From NCBI GenBank assembly GCA_015075635.1, contig JABTUA010000002.1, positions 2,732,708-2,796,707 of the forward strand: 64,000 bases of DNA, given 5' to 3'. Every line of letters starts with the position of its first letter. The stretch's first letter is position 1. Under the pieces are notes generated by a model. The model was given only the letters and a program-made list of their open reading frames with translations. It did no database searches and had not been told where the DNA came from. Shown piece by piece: positions 24,284-32,648 of this stretch. The DNA is from Polyangiaceae bacterium. Its GTDB lineage: Bacteria > Myxococcota_A > Polyangia > Polyangiales > Polyangiaceae. Made by a program: the position numbers and the translations under genes.

Positions 24284-26164
24284 ATGAAGTCCTTTCTTGC
24301 CACGCTCCTGGCCCTCGGACTCGCGCTCGCGCTCGCGCTGCCCGCCTGCGGCGGCGGCAAGGGAGGAGGAGGCGGGCCGCCCGGCATCGGCGGCAGCGGC
24401 GGAGGCAGCGGCGACAGCGGTCTCGGCGGAGCCGCGGGCGGCGGCACCGGCTCCGGGCTGTGCCTCTTGAACAACTGCCACTCGGACCAGGAGTGCGAAG
24501 GCTGCAACTACGGGCGGACGATCTGCGACGTGGCCCAGACCCGCTGCATCGCCTGTGACGCCAAGACTCCGTGCAAGCCCGGTGAAGTGTGTACGTCCTT
24601 CGGCACCTGCGCCCCGAAGGAGCTCACCTGCCCCACGAACGCCGGCACGCCCACCATCTCCTGCTCGAAGGACGCGGATTGCGCCGCTTGCGACCCGATG
24701 CACCAGGTCTGCGACACGGCGCAGAGCAAGTGCGTGGCCTGCGTCACCGGCAACACCGCGTCCTGCACCGGAAACCAGACCTGCGGGAGCACGGGCGCGT
24801 GCGAGAACAAGTGCCCGACCAACTGCACCGCCGACACGGACTGCGACAAATGCGAGTCCGGGGGCATGCAGGCCAAGGCCTGCAACAACCACGTGTGCGC
24901 GGAGTGCTCACCGACCAAGCCCTGCGTCCCCGGAATGGAGTGCTCCGGCGGCAAGTGCATCAAGCCCTGCGGCTCGGCCGGTGGTGAAGGCGCCGACTGC
25001 AAGCAAGACGCGGAGTGCTACGGCTGCGGCAACACCAGCTCCACCGAGACCTGGAAGTGCAAGTTCCCGATCAACGGCGGCACCCACGGCACTTGCACGC
25101 ACCCGGCCACGGGCTGCACCGATCTGCTCTCCGCCGGCGCGGTGCTTCCCCCACCCTTCGACGGCGCCACCAACACCTGCTCCAGCGACGCGAACTGCGC
25201 GGGCGTCAGCATGGACGTGAACGTGGGCAAGATCATCCGTGACCTGGTCGGCGGAGGGGAGATCAACCTCGGCATCAAGAAGATCAAGATCCAGGACTCG
25301 ATCCTGAAGTTCCCGATGAAGGCCTGCGCCAGCATCGAGATCATCGACGGCAAGAAGTGCGGCATTTGCGTGCCTTGCAACGACGACGGCGACTGCAAGC
25401 CCATCGAGCTGGACCCGCTGATCGGTGACCTGTTCAAGGGCGACCCGCTGATGCAGATGGCCGCCGCGTTCCTCATGGATCTCCTGTTCGGCAAGGACAA
25501 GAAGCACCAGATCCACATGCAGTGCCAGGAGGTCGCCGGCGACTACGGCGTGTGCCTGCCCTGCGCGAACCCGCTCGACGGCTGCGGCGCGGGCAGCGGC
25601 AGCGGCCCGACCAGCGGCAACTGCGGGCACGACAAGTGCACGCCCGGCGCCGCCCTCGACCCGAAGTGTGGCGTGTGCGAGGCGGCCGTGTGCCTGGTGG
25701 ACCCGTTCTGCTGCACTTTGGGCTGGGACGAGCTCTGCGTGGCGGCCGTTGGAGAGATCTGCGGCACGCCCTGCGCCAAGGACCCGAGCTGCGCGGCGCA
25801 CACGCCGTGCGAGACCGGAGGCGCCATGAAGGACACCTGCAGCAACTGCACCCTCGCGGTCTGCGACGCGGACCCCTCGTGCTGCAACCTGAGCGGCGGA
25901 TCTTGGGCTCAAAAGTGCGTCGACCTCGTGCTCAACGACGTCACGATCAAGCCGCTGTGCGGCGGAGCCTGCGGCAAGACGCCGTGCGGCACCCATAGCG
26001 AGTGTGTGACCGGCGTGGCGCTCAGCGAGACCTGCTCGGACTGCACCAAGGCCGTCTGCGCCAAGGACAAGTTCTGCTGCGACTCGCAGGCCGGCAAGTG
26101 GGATCTGATCTGCGTCAGCGAGGCGAACAAGGAACCTTTGTGCCCGCCTTGCCCGAAGAACTGA
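24284..26164 (+). CDS. Large Cys-rich lipoprotein, paralogue B
   Basis: 626 residues from ATG 24284, with GGAGG six bases upstream; the open frame begins at 24251 but those codons have no signal. The lipoprotein signal ends LALALPAC (Cys22), followed by a G/S stalk to about 58. It aligns throughout with paralogue A: LLNNCHSDQECEGCNYGR, PMHQVCDTAQSKC and the central VGKIIRDLVGGGEINLGIKKIKI all have counterparts. The C-terminus again has three repeats with CxxH/DxCCxxxWDxxC, here more diverged (one has CCNLSGGSWAQKC). Probably anchored in the outer membrane and heavily disulphide-bonded. A TATCCT -10-like sequence lies about 25 bp upstream, as also before paralogue A. Confidence 0.85.
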   Translation: MKSFLATLLALGLALALALPACGGGKGGGGGPPGIGGSGGGSGDSGLGGAAGGGTGSGLCLLNNCHSDQECEGCNYGRTICDVAQTRCIACDAKTPCKPGEVCTSFGTCAPKELTCPTNAGTPTISCSKDADCAACDPMHQVCDTAQSKCVACVTGNTASCTGNQTCGSTGACENKCPTNCTADTDCDKCESGGMQAKACNNHVCAECSPTKPCVPGMECSGGKCIKPCGSAGGEGADCKQDAECYGCGNTSSTETWKCKFPINGGTHGTCTHPATGCTDLLSAGAVLPPPFDGATNTCSSDANCAGVSMDVNVGKIIRDLVGGGEINLGIKKIKIQDSILKFPMKACASIEIIDGKKCGICVPCNDDGDCKPIELDPLIGDLFKGDPLMQMAAAFLMDLLFGKDKKHQIHMQCQEVAGDYGVCLPCANPLDGCGAGSGSGPTSGNCGHDKCTPGAALDPKCGVCEAAVCLVDPFCCTLGWDELCVAAVGEICGTPCAKDPSCAAHTPCETGGAMKDTCSNCTLAVCDADPSCCNLSGGSWAQKCVDLVLNDVTIKPLCGGACGKTPCGTHSECVTGVALSETCSDCTKAVCAKDKFCCDSQAGKWDLICVSEANKEPLCPPCPKN

Positions 26165-26285
26165 ACCTCGGACGTCGAGCGCCGCCGGTGTCGCCACGAG
26201 TGGCACAGCGCGGCACACCGCCCTCGGTGATCTCCCGAGATTCTCGGGTGGCGGCGCTGGAACGCGGGTTGCAGGAGCGCCCCGC

Positions 26286-27050
26286 ATGAACTGGACCCAG
26301 GTCACCGGCGCCGCCCTGCTCTCGACCCTGCTGCTCGCCTGCGGAGGCTCCACGGACAGCGACGGCTCGAGCACCGGTGGGAATGCCGGCAGCGGCGGCT
26401 CGAGCGCCGGTAGCGGCGGTAGCAGCGGCTCGAGCGGCGGCGGCACGGGTGGCGGCGGCGGCACCGGTGGCGATTGCGAGAGCTTCGTGCCGTGCTGCGA
26501 CGCCCAAGGCAGCCCGGTGACGCCGATCTGCCCGACGCCCGGCAACCCACAGTGCCCGCCCGGCTCGTCGTGGCCCAAGACCGGGATCTGCGAGCCGACC
26601 GGCGACGAGTGTACCCCCACGAAGGCCTGCGCCGCCGACGAGTGGTGCGACTACCCGGACAACCTCTGCGGCGCTGGCGTAGCAGGGAAGTGCGTGAAGC
26701 GCCCGCAGGGCTGCGACCTGCTCTATGCGCCGGTGTGCACCTGCGAGGGCAAGCAGGCGGGCAACGAGTGCGCGGGGCAGTCCGGAGGCTGGGACGTGGC
26801 AGCCAAGGGTGGCTGCGCGCCGCCTCAGGACATGTTCGCCTGCGGCCAGCTCTTCTGCATGACCGGCAAGCAGTACTGCGAGGTCGTGACGTCGGACGTC
26901 GGTGGCTACCCGGACTCCTTCGCGTGCAAGGAGCTGCCGAGCGCCTGCGGCTCCGCACCGAGCTGCGCGTGCCTGAAGGACCAGATGTGCGGCGATCTGT
27001 GCAAGACCGACGCTGGCGGGAACTTCGTGCTCACCTGCCCGGGCGGGTGA
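26286..27050 (+). CDS. Lipoprotein with Kazal-like Cys-rich domain
   Basis: 254 residues, ATG 26286, with CAGGAG about ten bases upstream. Lipobox LLLAC gives Cys19, then a GSGGSS stalk to about 62. The body contains CDYPDNLCGAGVAGKC followed by RPQGCDLLYAPVCTCEG and NECAGQSGGWDVAAKGGC; the PVC.C.G...N.C.A.......G.C spacing is that of a Kazal-type motif, best known in serine protease inhibitors. The key inhibitory loop cannot be judged, so inhibitor activity is only a possibility. The C-terminal part adds six more cysteines and ends LTCPGG. It converges directly on the PEGA gene (stops adjacent). Confidence 0.75.
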   Translation: MNWTQVTGAALLSTLLLACGGSTDSDGSSTGGNAGSGGSSAGSGGSSGSSGGGTGGGGGTGGDCESFVPCCDAQGSPVTPICPTPGNPQCPPGSSWPKTGICEPTGDECTPTKACAADEWCDYPDNLCGAGVAGKCVKRPQGCDLLYAPVCTCEGKQAGNECAGQSGGWDVAAKGGCAPPQDMFACGQLFCMTGKQYCEVVTSDVGGYPDSFACKELPSACGSAPSCACLKDQMCGDLCKTDAGGNFVLTCPGG

Positions 27051-28277
27051 TCAGAACCGGCCGAGCACGCCGCCACCCGCGAAACCGGGGGCCCAGAGCG
27101 GCGCCGCGGAGATCTCCATGCTCGGCGCCCCGGGCGTGGGTCCGGTCGGCTGACCGGGGACGGCATCGTCCGCCGGTGGCAACGGAGCCTTCGCCGGATC
27201 GAACGCGTAGAGCATGAAGCCGAGGGTGCCGAGGCCCGCGCCTACGCTGGCCGAGATCACGGCAGCCATGCGGAAATCGTCGCGACTCTGCCGGAGATCG
27301 TCGTACCGGGAGAGGCTGCCCGGGCTCTGGTTCCCCTGCTCGCGCGTGGCGTTCAGGATGTCCTCCGCCTCGCTCTGCTTGTTCAGCGCGACGAAGCCCA
27401 GCACCCCACCCGCGAGGATCCCGCCGGCGCCGACGCCCATCAGCACCCAGGAGGCCGTGCGCTGGCCGGTGCTCTCGAGCGACGCACTCAACGTGCGCTT
27501 CTCGCCGCGCTTCAGCGTCACGCGCTCCGAGAAGGGCCTCTTGCCGTTCAGCGTCACGCTCACGAAGTGCTTGCCCGAGGGCACGGGCAACGGCGGCAGC
27601 GGAGTCACGCCCTGCAAGCGCCCGTCGATGGCCACCTCCGCGCCGTCCGGGGCCTGGATGACCAAGAGCGCAGGGCGCTCCTCGAGCGGGATGTCCAGGG
27701 GCGGCGTGCCGCTGGTCGCGTCGACGGTGATTTCGCGCTCGTAAGTCTCGTAGCCGGGCGCGCTGAGCACGACCTTGTGCTTGCCCGGTTGGACCTCCTG
27801 AATGAAGGGGTGACTGACCGCGCGGCCGTCGAAGGTCACCTTCACGCCGGGTGTGGGCGACGAGATCATGACGCGGGGCTTGCTGGGTGCCGCGGGCGTC
27901 GCGGGTGCCACCTTCTCGCCAGCCGCCGAGGCCAGAGGACGCAGCCGCGAGAGCGCGTCGGCCGCCTCGGCGGCGCGCTTTCCCTGCGGCTCCTTGGCCA
28001 GGTATTCCTCGTAGTAGTGGATGGCGTCCCGCAGCCGCTCCGGGTTGTTGCGGGCGGCGTGCTCCATGCGGTGGGCCTGCCCGAGCGAGAACAGGAGGCC
28101 CGGCCGGTTCGAGCGCTTGTACGCTTCCTCGAAGGCCTGCGCGGCGTCCACGAAGCGTCCGGCCTGGTAGGCCTTCGCGCCGATCTCGAAGTAGGTGCGC
28201 GCTTCGTCGGCGGCCCAACCCGGCTGGCTCGCGAGCAGCGAGGCGACGAGCAAGAGCGCCGAGACCCCGTGCCTCAT
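27051..28277 (-). CDS. TPR and PEGA-domain envelope protein
   Basis: 408 residues, ATG 28277, overlapping the upstream stop in ATGA. The signal peptide (ALLLVASLLASQPGWAADE) precedes TPR helices at about 25-115 (YFEIGAKAYQAGRFVDAAQAFEEAY). Two PEGA-like beta repeats at about 130-265 contain ISSPTPGVKVTFDGRAV and VIQAPDGAEVAIDGRLQG. Two membrane helices follow at about 275-295 and 335-355, and the C-terminus ends GGGVLGRF. A terminal aromatic after beta-like residues hints at outer-membrane association but is not conclusive. It is the last gene of the kinase / FG-GAP / PEGA operon. Architecture matches the proteins at 18526 and 39264. Confidence 0.85.
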   Translation of the reverse strand: MRHGVSALLLVASLLASQPGWAADEARTYFEIGAKAYQAGRFVDAAQAFEEAYKRSNRPGLLFSLGQAHRMEHAARNNPERLRDAIHYYEEYLAKEPQGKRAAEAADALSRLRPLASAAGEKVAPATPAAPSKPRVMISSPTPGVKVTFDGRAVSHPFIQEVQPGKHKVVLSAPGYETYEREITVDATSGTPPLDIPLEERPALLVIQAPDGAEVAIDGRLQGVTPLPPLPVPSGKHFVSVTLNGKRPFSERVTLKRGEKRTLSASLESTGQRTASWVLMGVGAGGILAGGVLGFVALNKQSEAEDILNATREQGNQSPGSLSRYDDLRQSRDDFRMAAVISASVGAGLGTLGFMLYAFDPAKAPLPPADDAVPGQPTGPTPGAPSMEISAAPLWAPGFAGGGVLGRF

Positions 28278-31015
28278 TTTCTCACCGGAACGCCGTAGAA
28301 GAGCTGAGTGCCGGACAGGTAGCCCATGGCCACGTCGGGGATCCCGTCCCCGTCGAAGTCGCCGGCGACCGGGTTGATCGGGAAGTCGAAGCCAGGCGCA
28401 GTGGCGGGCTCGGCGCCGAAGAACGGCTGGTCCAGGGTCACCAGGTTGGTCAGCTTCTTCGCCGCCAGATCCAGGTCGGCGACGAACGTGCCTTGGGGCG
28501 CGAAGTACGCCAGCTCGAGCTCGGGATCCTTGTCCGCGTCGAGCAGCGTGAAGGTCACTGGGTTCACGTCCGAGGGGAGCGCGATGTCGAGCGCGGAGCC
28601 GGCGTCCAGCTTGCCGTCCGGGAACACGAGCAGGCGCGAGGTCAGGGTCTGCTGCTCGCCCTCACCGGTCGCGACGAAGGTCATCACGACCAGGTCCTGC
28701 CCACCCGTGGCGTCCACGTTGCCCACCTCGACCCGGCCGAGCCGCCCCTCCGCCTCCTCCACATCCTCTCCGGTCAAGTAGGCTCGACACAAGGAGCGCG
28801 GGAGCGGGTGGTTGGTGAGCTTGAGCTCCGGAAAGTCGATGGGAGGATCGAGCGAGAACGAGTCGACCCCTTCGTTGGAGCTCGCGCGCGCCACCACGAT
28901 GCGCGCGCCCTGGGCATTCGCACCGGCGGCCTCGCCGATCACCAAGAGCTCGTCCCTGCCGTCGGCGTCGAGGTCCATCCTCACCAGCGAGGCCGAACAA
29001 GGCGCGACGTCCGAGCCCGCGCCGAGCGTGAGCACCTTGGTCGTGCCCGTGCTGAGCGCGGCGGTCCCGGTCGAGGGCACCAGCCACAAGCGAGTCTCCC
29101 CGCCGAGGGTCACCGCCAGCGCCGCGATGTCCAGGTGGTCGTCGCTGGTGAACTGGCCGACGCCCACCGCGACCGGGAGATCCGGCTCGCCGCCCGAGTC
29201 GGTCAGCTGGAACGGCGACTGGAGCTGGCGGTTGCTCGCGCCGGCGAACAGCGCGACGGCGCGCGCTCCGAACTGATCAGTGCTCAGGACGCCGATATCG
29301 GACATCTTGTCGAAGCCCTGAACGGCCAGGTTTCCGGTGAGGATGCCCTCCACCCAGCCGAGCTCGCCCATGCGGACCGGCGGCTCGGGTGCGCCTTGCA
29401 GCTTGCCGAACAGGACCGAGAGCACGTCGCCGTCGGATGGGTCCGGCACCACACCCACGTCACCGCCCTTCGTCGCCGTTCCGCCAACGCCGATGATGCC
29501 GCCCTGGCTCTCGGCGATGGCGACGTCCCGGACCAGATCGCCGTCGAAATCTCCGGAAGCGAGCGTCGTCGGCAGGCCCACCGTCGGAACGACGAACAGG
29601 TTCGTCACGTTGGAGCCGGTGCCGTTGAAGAAGAACACCGAGCGAACCTGCCCCGAGATCGCGACCACGTCGGGGAGCCCGTTGCCGTTGAAGTCCTCGA
29701 CGCGCGCGGCGATCAGGCCGCCCAGCAGGATCGGATACGCGTCGTAGCAGGCCTTGCTCAGCTGGTTGCACCCCGGCACGCTCATCACGAAGGCGTGGGG
29801 CAGCACCAGATCGGCGCGACCGTCGCCGTTGATGTCGCCAGCGGCGAGCGGCATGTTCGGCAGGAGCAGCGTGGTCAGCGCCGCCTTGCCGTCCGTCGCA
29901 CCCGGCACGGCGGGCGAGGTGCTGTTGAACGTTCCGTCTCCCGCGCCATAGGCCACGAGCGCCAGCGCCTCGGCGCCTTCACCAGGGGGCCCAGGCAGCG
30001 CGCCGCCGATCAGGAGATCGAGGTGCCCATCCCCGTCGAAGTCGGCGAGCAAGACTCCTCCACCCACCGTGGTAGCGCCGGGCAGCGTGACCGGCGGCAG
30101 CGCCGCGAAGTCGTCGTTCCACGAGACGCCACCCTGCTTGCAGGGCGAAAACACGTAGACCTGGCTACCCAGGAAGGGCGCCAGCACCATCTCGTCGCAC
30201 GGCGAGGCTGCACCCTCGTCCACGTTCCCCACCGGAACTCCGCCGATGAGGGTCGCGGAGTCGAAGGGCATCGTCGCGATGTTCGGGTTCAGCTCTTGGG
30301 ACAAGGCGTCGACGATCTTGTCGCCCGCCAGCACGACGATGTCGTCGAACAGGTAGTTGCGGATCTCCAGCGCGGTCTTCGGATCGTTCTCGCCCTTCGA
30401 GACGTCCGGAAGCTTGCCTTCGAGGACCACGAAGCGGGACTCGCCTTGCTCGATGGGAATTGGCGCGTATGCGACGGGGCGCAGCGTCTTCTGGGGCGAG
30501 CCGAGCAGTACGCCGATGGCGAAGTCGCTGATGTGGACGATGTCGGCGTTCGCCTCCTTCGTGAGCTGCCCGGTCGCGGGCCGCGCGCCACGCGTCTGGA
30601 AGCGCGCGACGTCGCTCAGGCCGCTGCCGCCGAAGCGGACCACGAGCTCTCCGGACGCCGAGATCGTGACCAGATCGGCCGGCGCTGCGCCGTTGACCTC
30701 CGCCACGCCGAGATCGATCTGGTTGTCCGCCGGCAGGTAGTCGCCCAGTTGAAACGAGCCGGTGGGCTCACGGCACACCTGGTCCGCGCCGCAGCGCCAG
30801 CCCGAGGTGCAGTCCGCGTCGGTCTTGCACTCGAAGCGACACTGGAACGACTCTCCGGGCTGGATGCAGCCGCCGCCGCTCTGATCGCAGTCTTCACCCG
30901 CCTCCAGAACGCCGTTGCCGCAGGTGCCGGCGTCGATGTCAGCGAGGTCGGTGCAGCCGCCCAGAAGGCCCGACGCGGCGAAGAGAGCCACTAGCATTCG
31001 ACGAGGCTTCATCAT
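28274..31015 (-). CDS. FG-GAP/VCBS-repeat lipoprotein with DUF4215-like N-terminus
   Basis: 913 residues from ATG 31015, whose first base is the last base of the kinase stop (TGATG); a second ATG at 31012 is equally placed. Lipobox LLGGC gives Cys21. Residues about 30-75 contain CGNGVLEAGEDCDQSGGGC, the DUF4215-type Cys motif. The rest is a beta-propeller-like series of FG-GAP repeats with calcium-loop motifs: DFDGDGHLDLLIGG, DINGDGRADLVLPH, DFNGNGLPDVVAIS, DFDGDLVRDVAI and DFDGDGIPDVAMGYLSG near the C-terminus. Such propellers usually mediate extracellular protein or glycan binding. Translational coupling to a kinase upstream and PEGA protein downstream suggests a common process. Confidence 0.88.
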   Translation of the reverse strand: MMKPRRMLVALFAASGLLGGCTDLADIDAGTCGNGVLEAGEDCDQSGGGCIQPGESFQCRFECKTDADCTSGWRCGADQVCREPTGSFQLGDYLPADNQIDLGVAEVNGAAPADLVTISASGELVVRFGGSGLSDVARFQTRGARPATGQLTKEANADIVHISDFAIGVLLGSPQKTLRPVAYAPIPIEQGESRFVVLEGKLPDVSKGENDPKTALEIRNYLFDDIVVLAGDKIVDALSQELNPNIATMPFDSATLIGGVPVGNVDEGAASPCDEMVLAPFLGSQVYVFSPCKQGGVSWNDDFAALPPVTLPGATTVGGGVLLADFDGDGHLDLLIGGALPGPPGEGAEALALVAYGAGDGTFNSTSPAVPGATDGKAALTTLLLPNMPLAAGDINGDGRADLVLPHAFVMSVPGCNQLSKACYDAYPILLGGLIAARVEDFNGNGLPDVVAISGQVRSVFFFNGTGSNVTNLFVVPTVGLPTTLASGDFDGDLVRDVAIAESQGGIIGVGGTATKGGDVGVVPDPSDGDVLSVLFGKLQGAPEPPVRMGELGWVEGILTGNLAVQGFDKMSDIGVLSTDQFGARAVALFAGASNRQLQSPFQLTDSGGEPDLPVAVGVGQFTSDDHLDIAALAVTLGGETRLWLVPSTGTAALSTGTTKVLTLGAGSDVAPCSASLVRMDLDADGRDELLVIGEAAGANAQGARIVVARASSNEGVDSFSLDPPIDFPELKLTNHPLPRSLCRAYLTGEDVEEAEGRLGRVEVGNVDATGGQDLVVMTFVATGEGEQQTLTSRLLVFPDGKLDAGSALDIALPSDVNPVTFTLLDADKDPELELAYFAPQGTFVADLDLAAKKLTNLVTLDQPFFGAEPATAPGFDFPINPVAGDFDGDGIPDVAMGYLSGTQLFYGVPVRK

Positions 31016-32583
31016 CAGTACTCCAGCGCTCCGGTCCCGGGCGCCGCCTTGCCCGCGCCGCCGCCCTTCTTCTTGAGCTTGACCGAGGTCGACACGTCGG
31101 CGACAGGCTTGACCTTGACCTTCTCCGGAAGGTAGCCGTCGGCCTTGATCGTGAGCACGAGCTCCCCGTCGCCGCGCTCGAGGCGGATCTCGTCGCTGGG
31201 GCTCGTGCCGAGCTTCTCGTCGCCGAGATAGACGTCGACCTGCTTGGGCTCGGAGGTCAGCGTGAGCAGTACCGGGCCGGAGACGACGGGCGACGCCGTC
31301 ACCGACGCGGGAGGCGCCGCGGTCTCCGAGGCGGGCGGCGTCGCGGTCACGCTCGGGAGCAGCGCCGTCGCGGTGGCAACGGTCGGCTCCGAGGACTTTC
31401 TCGACACCGCGAGGGCGATGCCGCCGCCGACCAAGGCGACGAGCGCGACCACCCCGATGGCGACCAGCGGCGTCTTGCTCTTGGTCGAGGTGGTGGAGAG
31501 CGCCGAGAGCGTCGTCGGCCCCGTGTCCGCTATGGCGGTGCTGGCGTGGGCGAGCCCTTTGCCGTCCAGCGTCCCGGAGCCGAGCAGCGCTGCCGGGGTT
31601 CCGATGGGCAGCGTCCCCACCGCGTGCCCCGCGCTGCGCGCCGCAGCCGCCAGCCCTTCGACCGCGGCGCCGCACGACTCCGGACGATCGCCTGGGGCCT
31701 TGGCCAACATCTGCAAGATGGCCGCGTCCAGCTGCGGCGCCAGCCCGGGCGCCGCCTGGGACGGAACCGGCGGGGCCGCGCTGACGTGGGCGAACATGAT
31801 CTGCATGAACGACTCGCCGCCAAACGGCAGCGCGCCGGTCAGCGCCTGGAACGCCAGCACGCCGAAGGAGTAGACGTCCGTCTTGTGGTCCACCTTGTCG
31901 CCCCGGCACTGCTCCGGCGACATGTAATAGGGCGTGCCCATCGGCACGCCGGTGCGCGTCTTGTGTCCGCCGGTGGCGCCTCCCATCAGCTTGGCGATGC
32001 CGAAGTCCAGGAGCTTGGGCATCAAGCGCTGCTCTTCGTCGGCCACCAGGAACACGTTCTCCGGCTTCAGGTCGCGGTGCACGATCCCGGCGGCGTGCGC
32101 CGCGTCGAGGGCGCGGGCGATCCCGCGAAGGATGGGCACGGCCTCCTCGACCGGGATGCGCCCGCGCTGGCGGATGTAGTCCTCCAACGTCGACCCGCTC
32201 AAGAGCTCCATCACGAAGTACTGGCGGCCGTCGGAAAGCGATCCGAAGCCGAAGATGTCGACGATGTTCCTGCTGCGGATCTGGTTGACGGCGCGGGCCT
32301 CGGCGACGAAGCGCGAGACCATCTGGGGGTCGCCGGAGAGCCTGCGGGAGAGGATCTTGATCGCGACCTGCTTGCCGATCAGCGGCTGGATGGCGCGGTA
32401 GACGGCGCCGAAGCCGCCTTCGCCGAGCTTCGCCTCGATCTTGTACTCACCGATCATCTCCCCCGGCAGCACCTCGCGATCCATCGCGGCGATGGCGGCG
32501 TCCGGCACCAGGGCCTCACCGTCCGCTTCGCAGCTCAGCGTCTCGTCCGGGTACCGGGTGTAACACTTGGGGCAGGTCGCCAT
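31015..32583 (-). CDS. Ser/Thr protein kinase with zinc-ribbon-like N-terminus, TM helix and PEGA domain
   Basis: 522 residues, ATG 32583. The N-terminus has CPKCYTRYPDETLSC, a short zinc-ribbon-like motif (Cys4, Cys7, Cys18). The kinase domain at about 46-310 has LGEGGFGAVY, ATP lysine K76, HRDLKPEN at 169-176, DFG at 193-195 and GTPYYMSPEQ. A linker leads to one membrane helix at about 375-395 (VAIGVVALVALVGGGIALAV), then Ala/Thr-rich sequence. A PEGA domain at about 425-500 (LTLTSEPKQVDVYLGDEKLGTSPSDEI) should lie outside the cytoplasmic membrane. It is coupled to the FG-GAP lipoprotein and PEGA/TPR genes, so those are candidate partners of the sensing domain. Confidence 0.9.
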   Translation of the reverse strand: MATCPKCYTRYPDETLSCEADGEALVPDAAIAAMDREVLPGEMIGEYKIEAKLGEGGFGAVYRAIQPLIGKQVAIKILSRRLSGDPQMVSRFVAEARAVNQIRSRNIVDIFGFGSLSDGRQYFVMELLSGSTLEDYIRQRGRIPVEEAVPILRGIARALDAAHAAGIVHRDLKPENVFLVADEEQRLMPKLLDFGIAKLMGGATGGHKTRTGVPMGTPYYMSPEQCRGDKVDHKTDVYSFGVLAFQALTGALPFGGESFMQIMFAHVSAAPPVPSQAAPGLAPQLDAAILQMLAKAPGDRPESCGAAVEGLAAAARSAGHAVGTLPIGTPAALLGSGTLDGKGLAHASTAIADTGPTTLSALSTTSTKSKTPLVAIGVVALVALVGGGIALAVSRKSSEPTVATATALLPSVTATPPASETAAPPASVTASPVVSGPVLLTLTSEPKQVDVYLGDEKLGTSPSDEIRLERGDGELVLTIKADGYLPEKVKVKPVADVSTSVKLKKKGGGAGKAAPGTGALEY

Positions 32584-32648
32584 CCAGAGGCCCTCACGCT
32601 CGGCGAAAGCCTACTCCGACCGCCTGCCGCTGGCCACGATCGTCGGCT

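Noticed and set aside
27887..30994. 1035-residue plus-strand open frame
   Set aside because: Antisense to the FG-GAP lipoprotein with its DxDGDGxxD loops. No signature in this frame.
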